A stretch of DNA of 64,000 nt from Streptomyces sp. NBC_01016 (GCF_026341035.1 NZ_JAPEOQ010000001.1:5146001-5210000); one strand, 5' to 3'. Shown: positions 7,487 to 16,128, counted from the stretch's first letter. Notes: a model not told the origin generated them from the sequence alone. A program made the numbers and translations.

Positions 7487-9328
7487 ATGCGTGTACGACC
7501 ATCCGTGCTGCTCGTCGCCATCGCGACCGCGGCCATGGCGGGCAGCCTGCTCGCCCCGTCGGCGCAGGCCGACGACCACCGGTGCTGGGCCGTCTCCCGG
7601 GGTGGAACCGGGCCAACTGCGGACCTCCGCCTGGCCGATGACGGAAGGCTCACCCTCGGCGTAGGTCTGCACGGCCGCACCGTGCTCGAACCCGGGGCGC
7701 TGGGCATCGTCACCGACGAGGGTGATCTGACGTCCGGCCTGAAGTTCGTGCACAGATCCGACCGGAAGGTGCACGAGCGCTACACCGCCACCGTCGGCAA
7801 GCGCCTCAAGCGCACGGTCGATCAGACGGAGTCCCGGTTCGACTTCGAGAACGCGGACGGCGCCCGGCTCGGGGTCGTGGTGCGAGCCGCGGCCGACGGC
7901 GTCGCGTACCGCTACGTGGTGCCGGACGCCCGGGGCGACGGTGTGAAGGTCACGAAGGAGGCCTCCACCTTCGAGGTGCCCGACAGCGCGCCGGCGTGGA
8001 TCAACACCTGGTCGGACGGCAATTACGAAGCCGCACACCAGTCGACCTCGGCGGCCGGCGCCGCAGACGACGACTACGCCTACCCGGCACTGTTCCGCAC
8101 CCGCGGCACGGGGTCCGGTGGCGACTACGTGCTGCTGAGCGAGTCGGACGTGACCGGCAGCTATTCCGGCAGCCATCTGGCGCACACCAAGGGCAAGGGC
8201 GAGTACCGGGTCTCGCTCGCGGACGAAGAGGTCGACTCGTCCGGGCCGTTGAGCACCCCGTGGCGGACGGTGACGACCGGCGATCTGGCGACCGTGACGG
8301 AGTCCACGCTCACCGACGACGTCGCCCCGGCGTCCCGGGTCAAGGACACCTCCTGGATCGAGCCCGGCAAGGTCGCCTGGTCGTGGATGGACGGCGGCCA
8401 CGAGGCTCAACGAAGCCTGGAGAAGCAGAAGTCGATGGTGGACTACGCCGCCGAGCACCACTGGGAGTACACACTCGTCGACGACGGCTGGAACACCACC
8501 GACTGGATGCCGGAGCTGACCGCGTACGCCAAGGAGCGTGGCGTCAAGGTGCTGCTCTGGCTGCACTACACCGACGTGGACACCGCCGACGAGCAGAAGG
8601 CGATGTTCGACAAGCTGGCCGACTGGGGTGTCGTCGGCGTCAAGATCGACTTCATGGACTCGGACCAGCAGGTCCGCTACCAGTGGTACGACGGGATCCT
8701 CAAGGAGACGGCGGCCCGCCACCTCCTCGTCGACTTCCACGGCTCGACCATCCCGCACGGCGTCCAGCGGACCTGGCCGCAGGTCATGTCGATGGAGGCG
8801 GTGCACGGCGCGGAGCAGATGAACGTGACGGCGGCCAACGTGTCCGTGCTGCCCTACACCCGCAACGTGGTCGGCTCCATGGACTTCACCCCGATGGACT
8901 TCCAGACCGGCAAGATCCCGGTGTCCGACGCCGCGGAGCTGGCGCTCTCGGTGGTCTACGAATCCGGGCTGCAGAACTTCGCGGGCTCGCTGGAGGAGTA
9001 CCGCAAGCGCCCGGAGCTGGAGAAGTTCCTGGAGACCGTGCCCACGGTCTGGGACGAGACCCGGCTGGTGGCCGGTGACCCCGGCAAGAAGACCACCCTC
9101 GCCCGCCGGGACGGCAACCGCTGGTTCCTGGGCAACGTGACCGCCGGCGAGGCCCACACCGAGAAGGTGCCGCTGCGTTTCCTGGGGCACGGTACGTACA
9201 CGATCGACGTGGTCAGGGACGGCCCGGACGGACTCGTGCGGGAGAGCCACAAGGTGACGGCCGATGACACCTTGACGGTGGACGTCCCGGCCGACGGCGG
9301 GTTCGCCGCCATCGCCAACAGGACCTGA
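7487..9328 (+). CDS. Secreted glycoside hydrolase family 97 enzyme
   Basis: A 613-residue exported exo-acting alpha-glycosidase. A Sec signal (1-27, ending SAQA) precedes an N-terminal beta-supersandwich, a barrel (from about KVAWSWMDGG, residue 295) and a C-terminal beta domain. WEYTLVDDGW and VVGVKIDFMDSDQQ are typical GH97 motifs; Asp388 in KIDF aligns with the nucleophile of the retaining, alpha-galactosidase-type subgroup rather than the Glu base of the inverting alpha-glucosidase group. That specificity is inferred. AAGGGGAA lies before the ATG. It follows the GH31 gene closely, suggesting joint release of monosaccharides from an alpha-linked glycan outside the cell. No sugar importer is adjacent. 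Confidence 0.88.
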   Translation: MRVRPSVLLVAIATAAMAGSLLAPSAQADDHRCWAVSRGGTGPTADLRLADDGRLTLGVGLHGRTVLEPGALGIVTDEGDLTSGLKFVHRSDRKVHERYTATVGKRLKRTVDQTESRFDFENADGARLGVVVRAAADGVAYRYVVPDARGDGVKVTKEASTFEVPDSAPAWINTWSDGNYEAAHQSTSAAGAADDDYAYPALFRTRGTGSGGDYVLLSESDVTGSYSGSHLAHTKGKGEYRVSLADEEVDSSGPLSTPWRTVTTGDLATVTESTLTDDVAPASRVKDTSWIEPGKVAWSWMDGGHEAQRSLEKQKSMVDYAAEHHWEYTLVDDGWNTTDWMPELTAYAKERGVKVLLWLHYTDVDTADEQKAMFDKLADWGVVGVKIDFMDSDQQVRYQWYDGILKETAARHLLVDFHGSTIPHGVQRTWPQVMSMEAVHGAEQMNVTAANVSVLPYTRNVVGSMDFTPMDFQTGKIPVSDAAELALSVVYESGLQNFAGSLEEYRKRPELEKFLETVPTVWDETRLVAGDPGKKTTLARRDGNRWFLGNVTAGEAHTEKVPLRFLGHGTYTIDVVRDGPDGLVRESHKVTADDTLTVDVPADGGFAAIANRT

Positions 9329-9336
9329 CGCGTCAC

Positions 9337-9509
9337 GGGCGGCCTGCCGGCCCCTGCGCGTATCGCATCGTGGGGGCGGCGGGCGGCACGTCGTCGATGG
9401 CACCGAGGATCGACTGCAGCTGCTGAAGTGTGTCCTGCAGTGTTGCGGCCGACACCGCCGACAGCGTGCCGTGGGGTGCGGTGGTCGCCTCGGTGGTGAT
9501 GGCCTCGCA
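9337..9509 (-). other. Possible coding remnant downstream of the hydrolase
   Basis: On the minus strand, in the same frame as the hydrolase but beyond its duplicated stop codon, there is an open stretch with a plausible protein-like tail (LSAVSAATLQDTLQQLQSI, then GAIDDVPPAAP) ending at a TGA at 9337-9339. It has no start and could be the end of a lost gene or chance. Confidence 0.25.
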
Positions 9510-9557
9510 TCAGTGTCTGGTGGTGTGGTCCAGTCAGTGTCTGGTGGTGTGGTCCAG
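9510..9557. repeat. 24-base exact tandem duplication at a stop codon
   Basis: The same 24 bases occur at 9510-9533 and 9534-9557. On the minus strand each copy encodes LDHTTRH plus TGA, so the last codons and stop of the alpha/beta hydrolase have been duplicated. Confidence 0.9.
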
Positions 9558-10406
9558 GATCGCGGCGACGAGCGGCGTGTGCACCTCAGGTGGGAGTGCG
9601 TGCCCCATGCCGGGGATCTCGATGATGCGTGCGCCTTGAATCGCCTGGGCGAGGTGGTCGGGATGGGGCGGCGGGGAGACCGGTTCGGCGGGAGCAGAGG
9701 TGACCAGGGTGGGCACTGTGACCCCTGCCAGTTGCTCGGTGCGGTCCAGGTCGGACGCGTCGGCGCGGGCATGCGCGGTACTGGTGGCGTAGTGCCCGGT
9801 GTGCTCGATGACCCTTCGCTCCAGGGCGCGGACGTATTCGGCGTCGAAGGGAAGCTGATCGCCGCCCAGAATCCGCCAGTGCTCGACCCGCCGTTCCAAC
9901 TCCGCTTCCAGGCCGAGGTCCACAACGGGACGGCACCACATCTCAAGCAGATCGGGTGCGATACCGGGGAGTTCCTCAGGCGGGATCCGGGTTCCGTCCG
10001 GCTGGATGTACGGGACGGTGCTGAGCGCGCTCGTGCCTATCAGCGTCGCGCTGAGCAACCGGTCCGGATGGTCGGCGATGAGGAGCTGGGCGAGCATGCC
10101 ACCCAGTGACATGCCCACTATGTGGGCGCGTTCGACGCCGAGGCCGTCCAACACCGTGACGGCGTCTTCCGCAAGTTGGCTGAGGGGATAGGGCCGTTGG
10201 TCGAACGCCCAGGTGGAGCGACCGGTGTCGCGGTGGTCGTAGCGGATCACGCGATGGCGCGAGGCGAGCATGTCCACCAGTTCGTCCGGCCAGCCCAGGC
10301 CGGACGCTTGCGCTCCCATGATCAGCAGCATCGGAGACGCGTCGGTGTCACCCCGGTCTTCCGTCCACAGCCGTACACCGGGTGCTGCGTCGATGAAGCG
10401 TTCCAT
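9534..10406 (-). CDS. Alpha/beta hydrolase (esterase-like)
   Basis: A 290-residue cytoplasmic alpha/beta-hydrolase. The fold signature runs LLIMGAQASGLGW (oxyanion region), YDHRDTGRS, then the nucleophile elbow GMSLGG with Ser100, and a C-terminal GMGHALPPE carrying the catalytic His (about 269); the acid is probably an Asp/Glu near TSAPAEPVSPPPHPD. It resembles the methylesterase/haloperoxidase-like hydrolases of actinomycetes, but the substrate is unknown. GGAGGAGAA lies just before the ATG; a longer upstream frame lacks such a site. The gene opposes the GH97 gene and ends inside a tandem duplication. Confidence 0.8.
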   Translation of the reverse strand: MERFIDAAPGVRLWTEDRGDTDASPMLLIMGAQASGLGWPDELVDMLASRHRVIRYDHRDTGRSTWAFDQRPYPLSQLAEDAVTVLDGLGVERAHIVGMSLGGMLAQLLIADHPDRLLSATLIGTSALSTVPYIQPDGTRIPPEELPGIAPDLLEMWCRPVVDLGLEAELERRVEHWRILGGDQLPFDAEYVRALERRVIEHTGHYATSTAHARADASDLDRTEQLAGVTVPTLVTSAPAEPVSPPPHPDHLAQAIQGARIIEIPGMGHALPPEVHTPLVAAILDHTTRH

Positions 10407-10648
10407 GGTTCTCCTCCAGGGCGGGGCCAACGCTAGACGAGACGTATCGTATCGCCTTTGGGGTGGTGCGGCGATCTCGAGGTCGTCGCCGATCGGTGAC
10501 GACCTCGGTCCTGTCCGGTCGCCCGCCGCGCCCCCGACCGTCCCAGGTCTTCCCCACGCGCGTAGACCCTGGCACGATCTGTGCCGATCCACCTGCACCA
10601 CAGCTGTCACATCCCACTCAGGCACTGGCAGGAAGGACCGCGATTCCC

Positions 10649-11158
10649 ATGCGTATTCGTTCCGCGCTCACCGCGCTCGCCCTCACCACGGGCGCTCTCG
10701 TCGCCCCCGGATTCGGTGTGCTGACGACCGCCACCGACGCGTTCGCCGCCACGAAGATCTCGCACGCGACGGCAACGTCGATGTTCAGATCGGTCGGGAT
10801 CACCTGGTCCTCGTCCGGCGGCTGTTCCGACCGCAATGTGTCCACGTGCACGTCGTTCGACCAGCTCAATCTCGCCACCGCCCAGGGTGCCCAGACGCTG
10901 AAGTCGGCCAGTGGGTGCGCGCTCAACATCACGGGTGGCACCGAGACCGGCCACGCGAGCGGCACGTACTCGCACTGGAACGGCTACAAGCTCGACTTCG
11001 GCAAGAGCACCTGCGTCACGAACTACGTCAAGAATCACTTCTCCTACATCGGTCTGCGCGGCGACGGTGCCCCGCAGTACAAGGCCGCGTCCGGCAACGT
11101 GTATGCCGACGAGGGCAACCACTGGGACGTGACGTTCTACAACTGCGGCGGCTGCTGA
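10649..11158 (+). CDS. Small secreted protein with M15-like zinc peptidase motifs
   Basis: A 169-residue exported protein: Sec signal (about 1-34, ending DAFA) and a compact Cys-containing domain. It carries SHWNGYKLDF, which fits the H-x6-D zinc motif of VanY/M15 D,D-peptidases, an upstream TETGHASG, and a C-terminal NHWDVTF that could give the third ligand of the H..D..H site. The length is in keeping with a minimal M15 domain and six or more Cys suggest disulfides. It would act on wall peptides or small peptides outside the cell. Sequence similarity beyond these motifs is not obvious, so the assignment is tentative. GGAAGG lies 12-13 bases before the ATG, and a strong stem-loop follows the stop. 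Confidence 0.5.
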   Translation: MRIRSALTALALTTGALVAPGFGVLTTATDAFAATKISHATATSMFRSVGITWSSSGGCSDRNVSTCTSFDQLNLATAQGAQTLKSASGCALNITGGTETGHASGTYSHWNGYKLDFGKSTCVTNYVKNHFSYIGLRGDGAPQYKAASGNVYADEGNHWDVTFYNCGGC

Positions 11159-11171
11159 CCGCGGCAGATGT

Positions 11172-11197
11172 GTGGGACCGCAGACCGGCGGTCCCAC
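11172..11197 (+). terminator. Stem-loop after the M15-like gene
   Basis: GTGGGACCGC and GCGGTCCCAC form a perfect 10-base stem around a 6-base loop, 13 bases after the stop codon. No T-run follows, as is usual in streptomycetes. Confidence 0.7.
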
Positions 11198-11224
11198 CGA
11201 ACCGCAGACCGGCGGTCCCACCGG
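11177..11224. repeat. 24-base tandem duplication covering the terminator arm
   Basis: Two adjacent 24-base copies (11177-11200 and 11201-11224) differ only at the last base. The second copy could rebuild an alternative stem with the first. Confidence 0.85.
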
Positions 11225-11293
11225 ACCGCACACCCCAACCCCCTTTGTTCGTCGCTTCGTTGAAGCGCATGGTTACGTTGAAAAGGTGCAGTC

Positions 11294-13051
11294 ATGAGCC
11301 GCCGGCCCGAAGGCCCCTCTCTCCCGCCCGCCAGACGCGCCGTCCTCGGCGGGACGCTGGCCCTCGCCGCCGCGGCCCTGGCGCCCGGCGCCGCCGTCGC
11401 CTCGCCGCGGCAACCCGACCGCGGCGCAGGCGCGTTCACCGCCACCGACGCCACGTACGCCAACGACGCGATGACGTCCGGCGGTGACCCCTACGTACTG
11501 TTCGACGAGCCCAGCGGCTACTACTACGCGTACTGCACGGGCGGTTCGGACGACGGCTACTACTTCGGCGTCCACCGCTCGCCCGACCTGTCGACGTGGG
11601 AGCGCCTGCCCGGTGGTGCGTTGCGTGCCGACGACCCGAAGCAGTGGGGCAAGGACTGGTTCTGGGCGCCGGAGGTCTACCGCAACCCCGACACCGGCCT
11701 GTACTACCTGTTCTACGCGGCCCGCATGGGCAGCACGATGGCCGAACAGTACTTCCGCCACGCGGACTTCGAGGAGCCGTGCTCGATCGGGGTCGCGGTG
11801 TCCCGCACGCCCGAGGGCCCGTTCCGCAACATCGACGACCGGCCGCTGGACTACCACCCGTACAAACCGGACTACCACGACGTCAACCTGATCATGGATG
11901 CCGACCAGCTCACCCCGCCGGCCACCGAGGAGGAGGGGCGCACCGCTCCGCTGGGCTCCTACATACCGATGATCGACGCGAACCTGCTCTTCGACGAAGG
12001 GCGGATCTACCTCTACTTCTCCAGCAACGCCTACCGCAACTGGGTGTGGGACACCGGCCTCGGCAAGTACATCGAGGAATCCAACATCGCCGCCGTCGAG
12101 CTGACCACGCACTGGTGGCGGGACCCCGAGGGCGCCACCATGCCCACCATCCACCCCCGTTACGCAGACGCCAACGCGCGGACCGGCACTGCCGACGAGC
12201 TGCGCCGGGACGGGTTCGTGCCCGTCCTCACCTACGCGGCCGACCCGCAGCCCTGGGAGGACGCACACGTCAACGACCATGCGACGTCGGGCGGTTCGAA
12301 GAAGGACCGTCGCTGGGAAGAGGGCTCCACGGCCTGGCGGCACGACTACGTCCACGCCGGTGAGCGGCGCACCTTGTACTACCTGACCTACTCGGCCAAC
12401 AACTTCGAGAACCAGTACTACGGCGTGGGTTACGCGGTCGCGGATCACCCGCTGGGTCCGTGGCGCAAGTACCCGAACAACCCGGTGCTCTCGCAGAATC
12501 CGGACGTCGGGATGTACTCCACCGGCCACGGCAGTCTGACCGCCTCACCGGACGGCAGCGAGCTGTACTACGTGCACCACGGCCGGACGTCGCCCACGTC
12601 GCCCGACCGCGTCGTCTACACCGAGCGGCTGCGTATCGACGACCACCGCGTGGACGCCGCGGGCCACCTGCTGCTCACCATCGACCAGTCCACCGGCGAC
12701 GAACCGGTGCCCGCCGGGACCGCCCCGTTCAGGCTCACCGCCCGACCGGCCGCGGTGAACGTGGGCGGGGCCGCGGACGTCTCCTGCGTGGTGCGCAGCG
12801 CCGCGGGCGCCGCGTTCGACCTGTCGGCACCGGAGAACCGGGTGCGGGCCGAAGTACGTCCGGCCGGCCTGGCGTCGGTACGCGTCGAGGACGGCACGGT
12901 GACGCTCCGCGGGCTGCGCAGGGGAGCGGCACGGCTGACGCTGGTGTACCAACGGCGCCGGGCGGACGGGTCGTACCGCGACGTGCACCAGGCGCGCCAT
13001 GGGGGACGAGCGGAGGCGGTGAGGGTGACGGTGCCGGTTGTGGTGCGGTGA
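11294..13051 (+). CDS. Tat-exported glycoside hydrolase family 43-like enzyme
   Basis: A 585-residue exported five-bladed beta-propeller glycosidase. The N-terminus has a Tat-like ARRAVLGG (13-20) and an Ala-rich hydrophobic segment ending ASP. Propeller motifs follow: GGDPYVLFDE, where Asp65 fits the general base, WFWAPEVYRN, IPMIDANLLFDEGRIYLYF for the pKa-modulating Asp, and YSTGHGSLTASPDG. The acid Glu is probably in the WEEGSTAWRHD segment. A C-terminal beta-domain spans about 470-585. GH43 enzymes release arabinose, xylose or galactose from plant polysaccharides; the specificity is not decided here. It follows the M15-like gene after a terminator and stands alone. Confidence 0.82.
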   Translation: MSRRPEGPSLPPARRAVLGGTLALAAAALAPGAAVASPRQPDRGAGAFTATDATYANDAMTSGGDPYVLFDEPSGYYYAYCTGGSDDGYYFGVHRSPDLSTWERLPGGALRADDPKQWGKDWFWAPEVYRNPDTGLYYLFYAARMGSTMAEQYFRHADFEEPCSIGVAVSRTPEGPFRNIDDRPLDYHPYKPDYHDVNLIMDADQLTPPATEEEGRTAPLGSYIPMIDANLLFDEGRIYLYFSSNAYRNWVWDTGLGKYIEESNIAAVELTTHWWRDPEGATMPTIHPRYADANARTGTADELRRDGFVPVLTYAADPQPWEDAHVNDHATSGGSKKDRRWEEGSTAWRHDYVHAGERRTLYYLTYSANNFENQYYGVGYAVADHPLGPWRKYPNNPVLSQNPDVGMYSTGHGSLTASPDGSELYYVHHGRTSPTSPDRVVYTERLRIDDHRVDAAGHLLLTIDQSTGDEPVPAGTAPFRLTARPAAVNVGGAADVSCVVRSAAGAAFDLSAPENRVRAEVRPAGLASVRVEDGTVTLRGLRRGAARLTLVYQRRRADGSYRDVHQARHGGRAEAVRVTVPVVVR

Positions 13052-13061
13052 GGTGGGGAGG

Positions 13062-13343
13062 GCACGGCGAGCACCACCGCCGAGGCGGCCTCGAGTTCCG
13101 CGGTGAGCGACCCAGCGAGGGTGAGCGCGTCGCGCTGGGCGGGAGTGCGGTCGGGTCCGGGCGTCGCATTGCGGTGTGGGCATGTGCCCAGGCTTCGGCG
13201 GGCAGTGGGTCGGTGCCCAGATGGCGGCGTACCACCGTCGCGTCGCGGTGGACTGCGGTCCACTCCGATTCCAAGAGGTCGGCGAGTTCGGCGCTGTCGG
13301 ATGTGCCGGGAAGGATGCTGGCGTCGAGCCGGAACAAGCTCAT
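13062..13343 (-). pseudogene. Truncated, frameshifted FMN-dependent NADH azoreductase
   Basis: From an ATG at 13341-13343 (GGAG six bases upstream) the reading MSLFRLDASI, then DLLESEW and VVRRHLGTDPLPAEAW, matches the N-terminus of the flavodoxin-fold azoreductase family. Near 13160 the frame is lost and continues in another as PDRTPAQRDALTLAGSL and EAASAVVLAVP, which is the next part of the same family. Homology then stops at about 13062, just beyond the GH43 stop, so roughly half of the usual 200-220 residues is missing. The rest of the gap, 13344-13427, shows nothing. Confidence 0.7.
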
Positions 13344-13427
13344 GACGTCTCCATGGCGTCGGTGTCGTTGAGCGCCGCTCTGGCGCGGTGAGCGGCGATC
13401 GGTCTGCGGGGCAGATGCCTGGAGTGG

Positions 13428-14249
13428 TCAGCGTCCTCTGCGCATGTAGGCGCGGAGCGACAGCGGGACGAAGATCACCAGAAGCGCGGACGACCAGAGC
13501 AGGACAGTGGTCACCGGATGCGCCAGTGGCCAGGCCACGTCTCCGGACGGGGTGCCCGGGTTGCCGAACAGCTCCCGTGCGGCGGCGGTGAGCGCGCTCA
13601 CCGGGTTCCAGTCGGCCAGGAAGCGCAGCCACCCCGGCATCCCGTCGGTCGGGACGAACGCGTTCGACAGCATCGTGAACGGCAGGCCCAGCGGCACCAT
13701 CGCGTCGGCGACCTGGTCGTTCTTCACCGCGAGACCCACATAGACACCCACCCAGCTCAGCGCGTACCGCAGCACGATCATCAGCAGGAACGCCTGGGCG
13801 GTGGGGATCAGGCCGCGGTGCGGCTGCCAGCCCACCAGCAGGCCCGTGCCCACCATCACGGCCAGCATCAGCAGTCCGGTCAGCAGGTCGGCGCCGGTCT
13901 GCCCGAACGGCACCGCCAAGCGCGCCATCGGCATGGAGCGGAACCGGTCCATCACACCGCGGGAGGCGTCGGCGGCCATCCGCGTCATGACCCCCAACCA
14001 CGCGGAGAAGGTCACCATCGCGAACAGGCCCGGCATGAGGTACTCGCGGTAGTCGCCGCCGTCCGGCACCTGGATCGCGCTGCCGAAGACGTACCCGAAG
14101 AGCACGACCATGACGGCCGGGAAGATCAAAGCGGCAACGAGCTCGCCGGGAGCGTGCCGCAGCCGTCCCAGCTCGCGGCCGACGAGGGCCAGACCGTCGG
14201 TGAACGTCCATCGCAGGCGGTGACCCGGCGGCGGGGCGAGATCGGTCAT
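13428..14249 (-). CDS. ABC-2 type exporter permease (DrrB-like)
   Basis: A 273-residue integral membrane protein with six hydrophobic segments and the ABC-2 pattern of daunorubicin-resistance permeases: an amphipathic N-terminal helix, FPAVMVVLFGYVFG, GVMDRFRSMPM in the cytoplasmic coupling region, and PFTMLSNAFVPTDGMPGWL before the last helices. Its ATG overlaps the stop of the ATPase gene by four bases (ATGA), so the two form one exporter, probably two subunits of each. The cargo is likely a drug-like or lipid compound; none is indicated by neighbours. Expression should follow the upstream operator. Confidence 0.9.
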   Translation of the reverse strand: MTDLAPPPGHRLRWTFTDGLALVGRELGRLRHAPGELVAALIFPAVMVVLFGYVFGSAIQVPDGGDYREYLMPGLFAMVTFSAWLGVMTRMAADASRGVMDRFRSMPMARLAVPFGQTGADLLTGLLMLAVMVGTGLLVGWQPHRGLIPTAQAFLLMIVLRYALSWVGVYVGLAVKNDQVADAMVPLGLPFTMLSNAFVPTDGMPGWLRFLADWNPVSALTAAARELFGNPGTPSGDVAWPLAHPVTTVLLWSSALLVIFVPLSLRAYMRRGR

Positions 14250-15187
14250 CGGACCAGTTCCTTCCGATCGGTGAGGCGCAGGAACACCTCGTCGAGGGTG
14301 GGACGGCGCAGCCGCACATCAGCCGCGGCGACCCCGGCGCGGTCGAGCTCGCGCATGGCGTCGAAGAGCCGGAAGCCGCCGCCCGGCAGGGCGACGCTGA
14401 GCCGGTCGGCGGTCACCGTGGGATCGGTTCCGGCCAGGGTTTTCAGCACGGTCGCCGCCGTGTCCAGGGCGGCGGGGTCTTCGAGTTCGACGTCGAGGCG
14501 GTCGCCGATGGTGGCCTTCAACTCGTCGGGTGTGCCCGTGGCGATCACCTGTCCGTGGTCGACGACGGCGATGTCGTCTGCCAGTTGGTCGGCCTCGTCC
14601 AGGTACTGCGTGGTGAGCAGCACCGTGGTGCCGTCCGCCACCAGCTCACGGATGCTGTCCCAGATCTCGCCGCGGCTGCGCGGATCCAGGCCCGTGGTCG
14701 GCTCATCCAGGAAGAGCACCTCGGGGCGCAGGATGAGGCTGGTGATCAAGTCGAGGCGGCGGCGCATGCCACCGGAGTAGCCGGCGACCTGCCGGTCGGC
14801 GGCGTCCATCAGGTCGAAGCGTTCGAGCAGCCCGTCGGCCCGTCGTCGCGCCTCACGCCGGGACAGGTGGGAGAGGCGCCCGAACATGCGCAGGTTGCCG
14901 CGACCGGTGAGCTTCTCGTCCACGGCAGCGTGCTGGCCCGCGAGCCCGATCCTGGCGCGCACCTTGCCGGCCTCGCGGACGACGTCGTGTCCGGCGATGC
15001 GGGCGTGCCCGGCGTCGGGATCGGACAAGGTGGCCAGGATGCGCACTGCGGTCGTCTTGCCAGCGCCGTTCGGCCCCAGCACGCCACAGACTCTTCCTCT
15101 CGGGACGCTCAGGTCCAGACCCCGCAGGGCGTGGTTGTCGCCGAACGACTTGTGCAGCCCTTCGGCGACCACGATCGGATCAGGCAT
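14246..15187 (-). CDS. ABC exporter ATP-binding protein (DrrA-like)
   Basis: A 313-residue nucleotide-binding subunit with Walker A GPNGAGKTT, Q-loop region LAGQHAAVDEKLTG (typical of the DrrA branch), signature YSGGMRRRLD, Walker B VLFLDEPTTGLD and H-loop-equivalent TTQYLDEADQLAD. The C-terminal 90 residues form the extra domain of DrrA-type ATPases, ending LRRPTLDEVFLRLT. It energises the permease encoded next. GAGGGGTCTT lies before the ATG. The promoter reads TTTAGC (15232-15237), 18 bases, then TACAAG (15208-15213), and the latter falls inside an operator box shared in sequence with the divergent TetR gene. Confidence 0.92.
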   Translation of the reverse strand: MPDPIVVAEGLHKSFGDNHALRGLDLSVPRGRVCGVLGPNGAGKTTAVRILATLSDPDAGHARIAGHDVVREAGKVRARIGLAGQHAAVDEKLTGRGNLRMFGRLSHLSRREARRRADGLLERFDLMDAADRQVAGYSGGMRRRLDLITSLILRPEVLFLDEPTTGLDPRSRGEIWDSIRELVADGTTVLLTTQYLDEADQLADDIAVVDHGQVIATGTPDELKATIGDRLDVELEDPAALDTAATVLKTLAGTDPTVTADRLSVALPGGGFRLFDAMRELDRAGVAAADVRLRRPTLDEVFLRLTDRKELVR

Positions 15188-15198
15188 AAGACCCCTCC

Positions 15199-15216
15199 AC
15201 TGGGTACCTTGTACGC
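15199..15216. promoter_or_regulatory. Operator box 1 for the TetR regulator
   Basis: ACTGGGTACCTTGTACGC contains GTAC-N3-GTAC and recurs 41 bases away as box 2. It covers the probable -10 of the exporter operon. Confidence 0.7.
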
Positions 15217-15239
15217 GGTCTCGACGGGCACGCTAAACG

Positions 15240-15257
15240 ACTGGGTACTATGTACGC
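15240..15257. promoter_or_regulatory. Operator box 2 for the TetR regulator
   Basis: ACTGGGTACTATGTACGC differs from box 1 at two bases and covers TACTAT (15246-15251), a likely -10 for the TetR gene. Spacing of the boxes is about four helical turns. Confidence 0.7.
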
Positions 15258-15276
15258 AACCAAGGAGGTGGAAACG

Positions 15277-16095
15277 GTGACCGACGCCGAGTACGTGAAC
15301 ATCTGGATGCGGCCCGAGCGCTCGGCCTACGGGCCGACGCCCGTCCACAGCCGCGCGAAGATCACCGAGGCGGCCGTCCGGATCGCCGACGCCGAGGGGC
15401 TGGAAGCCGCCACCATGCGGCGGATCGCCGCCGAGATCGGCGCCGGCGCGATGTCGCTCTACCGGTATGTCCCGAGCCGCGAGAACCTGATCGAGCTCAT
15501 GGCCGACCAGGTGATGGGCGAGATCGACGTCACGGACATGCCCTCGGGCGACTGGCGCGCCGACCTGACCCGCTACGCCGACGAGCTGCGGACCATGTGG
15601 ATGAGGCACCCGTGGATCGCCACCGTGCAGCGGTCACTCCCCAGCTTCGGCCCCAACCAACTGCGCTTGGTCGAAGGGCTGATGGGCGTACTCGACGCCT
15701 TCGTCCCCATCGACGAGAACCTCGGCCTCGTGGCCCTGCTGAACAGCTACGTCGAGGGCATCGTCCGCGAGGAGATCAGCACGGCCAGGGAAGTCCGCCG
15801 CAGCGGTCTCAGCGAGTCGGAATGGATGGAGCGGAGCTACCCGTACATCGACGGGCTGGTGAAAAGCGGGGAGTACCCGATCTTCACCAAGATCGTGACG
15901 GAGGCGCGCCAGCCGCACCTGAGCCGCGAAGGTCAGTTCCGGCAGGGGCTCCAGCGCGTCCTCGACTGCATCGCCGCGGCCCTCCCGCCAGCGGCCGGGG
16001 CCCCGATGCCGGCGCACCGAGAGGGGCGGGAAGAACAGGACGGGCCGGGGCGGGCTCGTAGTCGACCGTCCGAGAGGGCATCAAGGACTGGATAG
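15277..16095 (+). CDS. TetR-family regulator of the DrrAB-like exporter
   Basis: A 272-residue repressor. The N-terminal helix-turn-helix lies at about residues 25-70 (SRAKITEAAVRIADAEG, MRRIAAEIGAGAMSLYRYV), followed by a TetR_C-type all-helical ligand domain and a charged, Arg/Glu-rich tail. I chose the GTG at 15277 because AAGGAGG (15262-15268) sits eight bases upstream; an ATG nine codons earlier would lie inside operator box 2. It diverges from the exporter operon and probably represses both itself and the exporter through the paired GTAC boxes until the exported compound binds. A stem-loop follows. Confidence 0.88.
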   Translation: MTDAEYVNIWMRPERSAYGPTPVHSRAKITEAAVRIADAEGLEAATMRRIAAEIGAGAMSLYRYVPSRENLIELMADQVMGEIDVTDMPSGDWRADLTRYADELRTMWMRHPWIATVQRSLPSFGPNQLRLVEGLMGVLDAFVPIDENLGLVALLNSYVEGIVREEISTAREVRRSGLSESEWMERSYPYIDGLVKSGEYPIFTKIVTEARQPHLSREGQFRQGLQRVLDCIAAALPPAAGAPMPAHREGREEQDGPGRARSRPSERASRTG

Positions 16096-16100
16096 ACGCA

Positions 16101-16128
16101 CAGCCGTGCCTTGAATGCCACGGCTGTA
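16101..16128 (+). terminator. Stem-loop after the TetR gene
   Basis: ACAGCCGTG and CACGGCTGT form a perfect 9-base stem around a 10-base loop, five bases after the TetR stop. Confidence 0.6.

Noticed and set aside
7373..9946. A very long open frame on the minus strand across the GH97 gene and the start of the next gene
   Set aside because: High-G+C shadow of the plus-strand GH97 gene. The translation is low-complexity Arg/Pro/Val without domains, while the GH97 reading has all family motifs.
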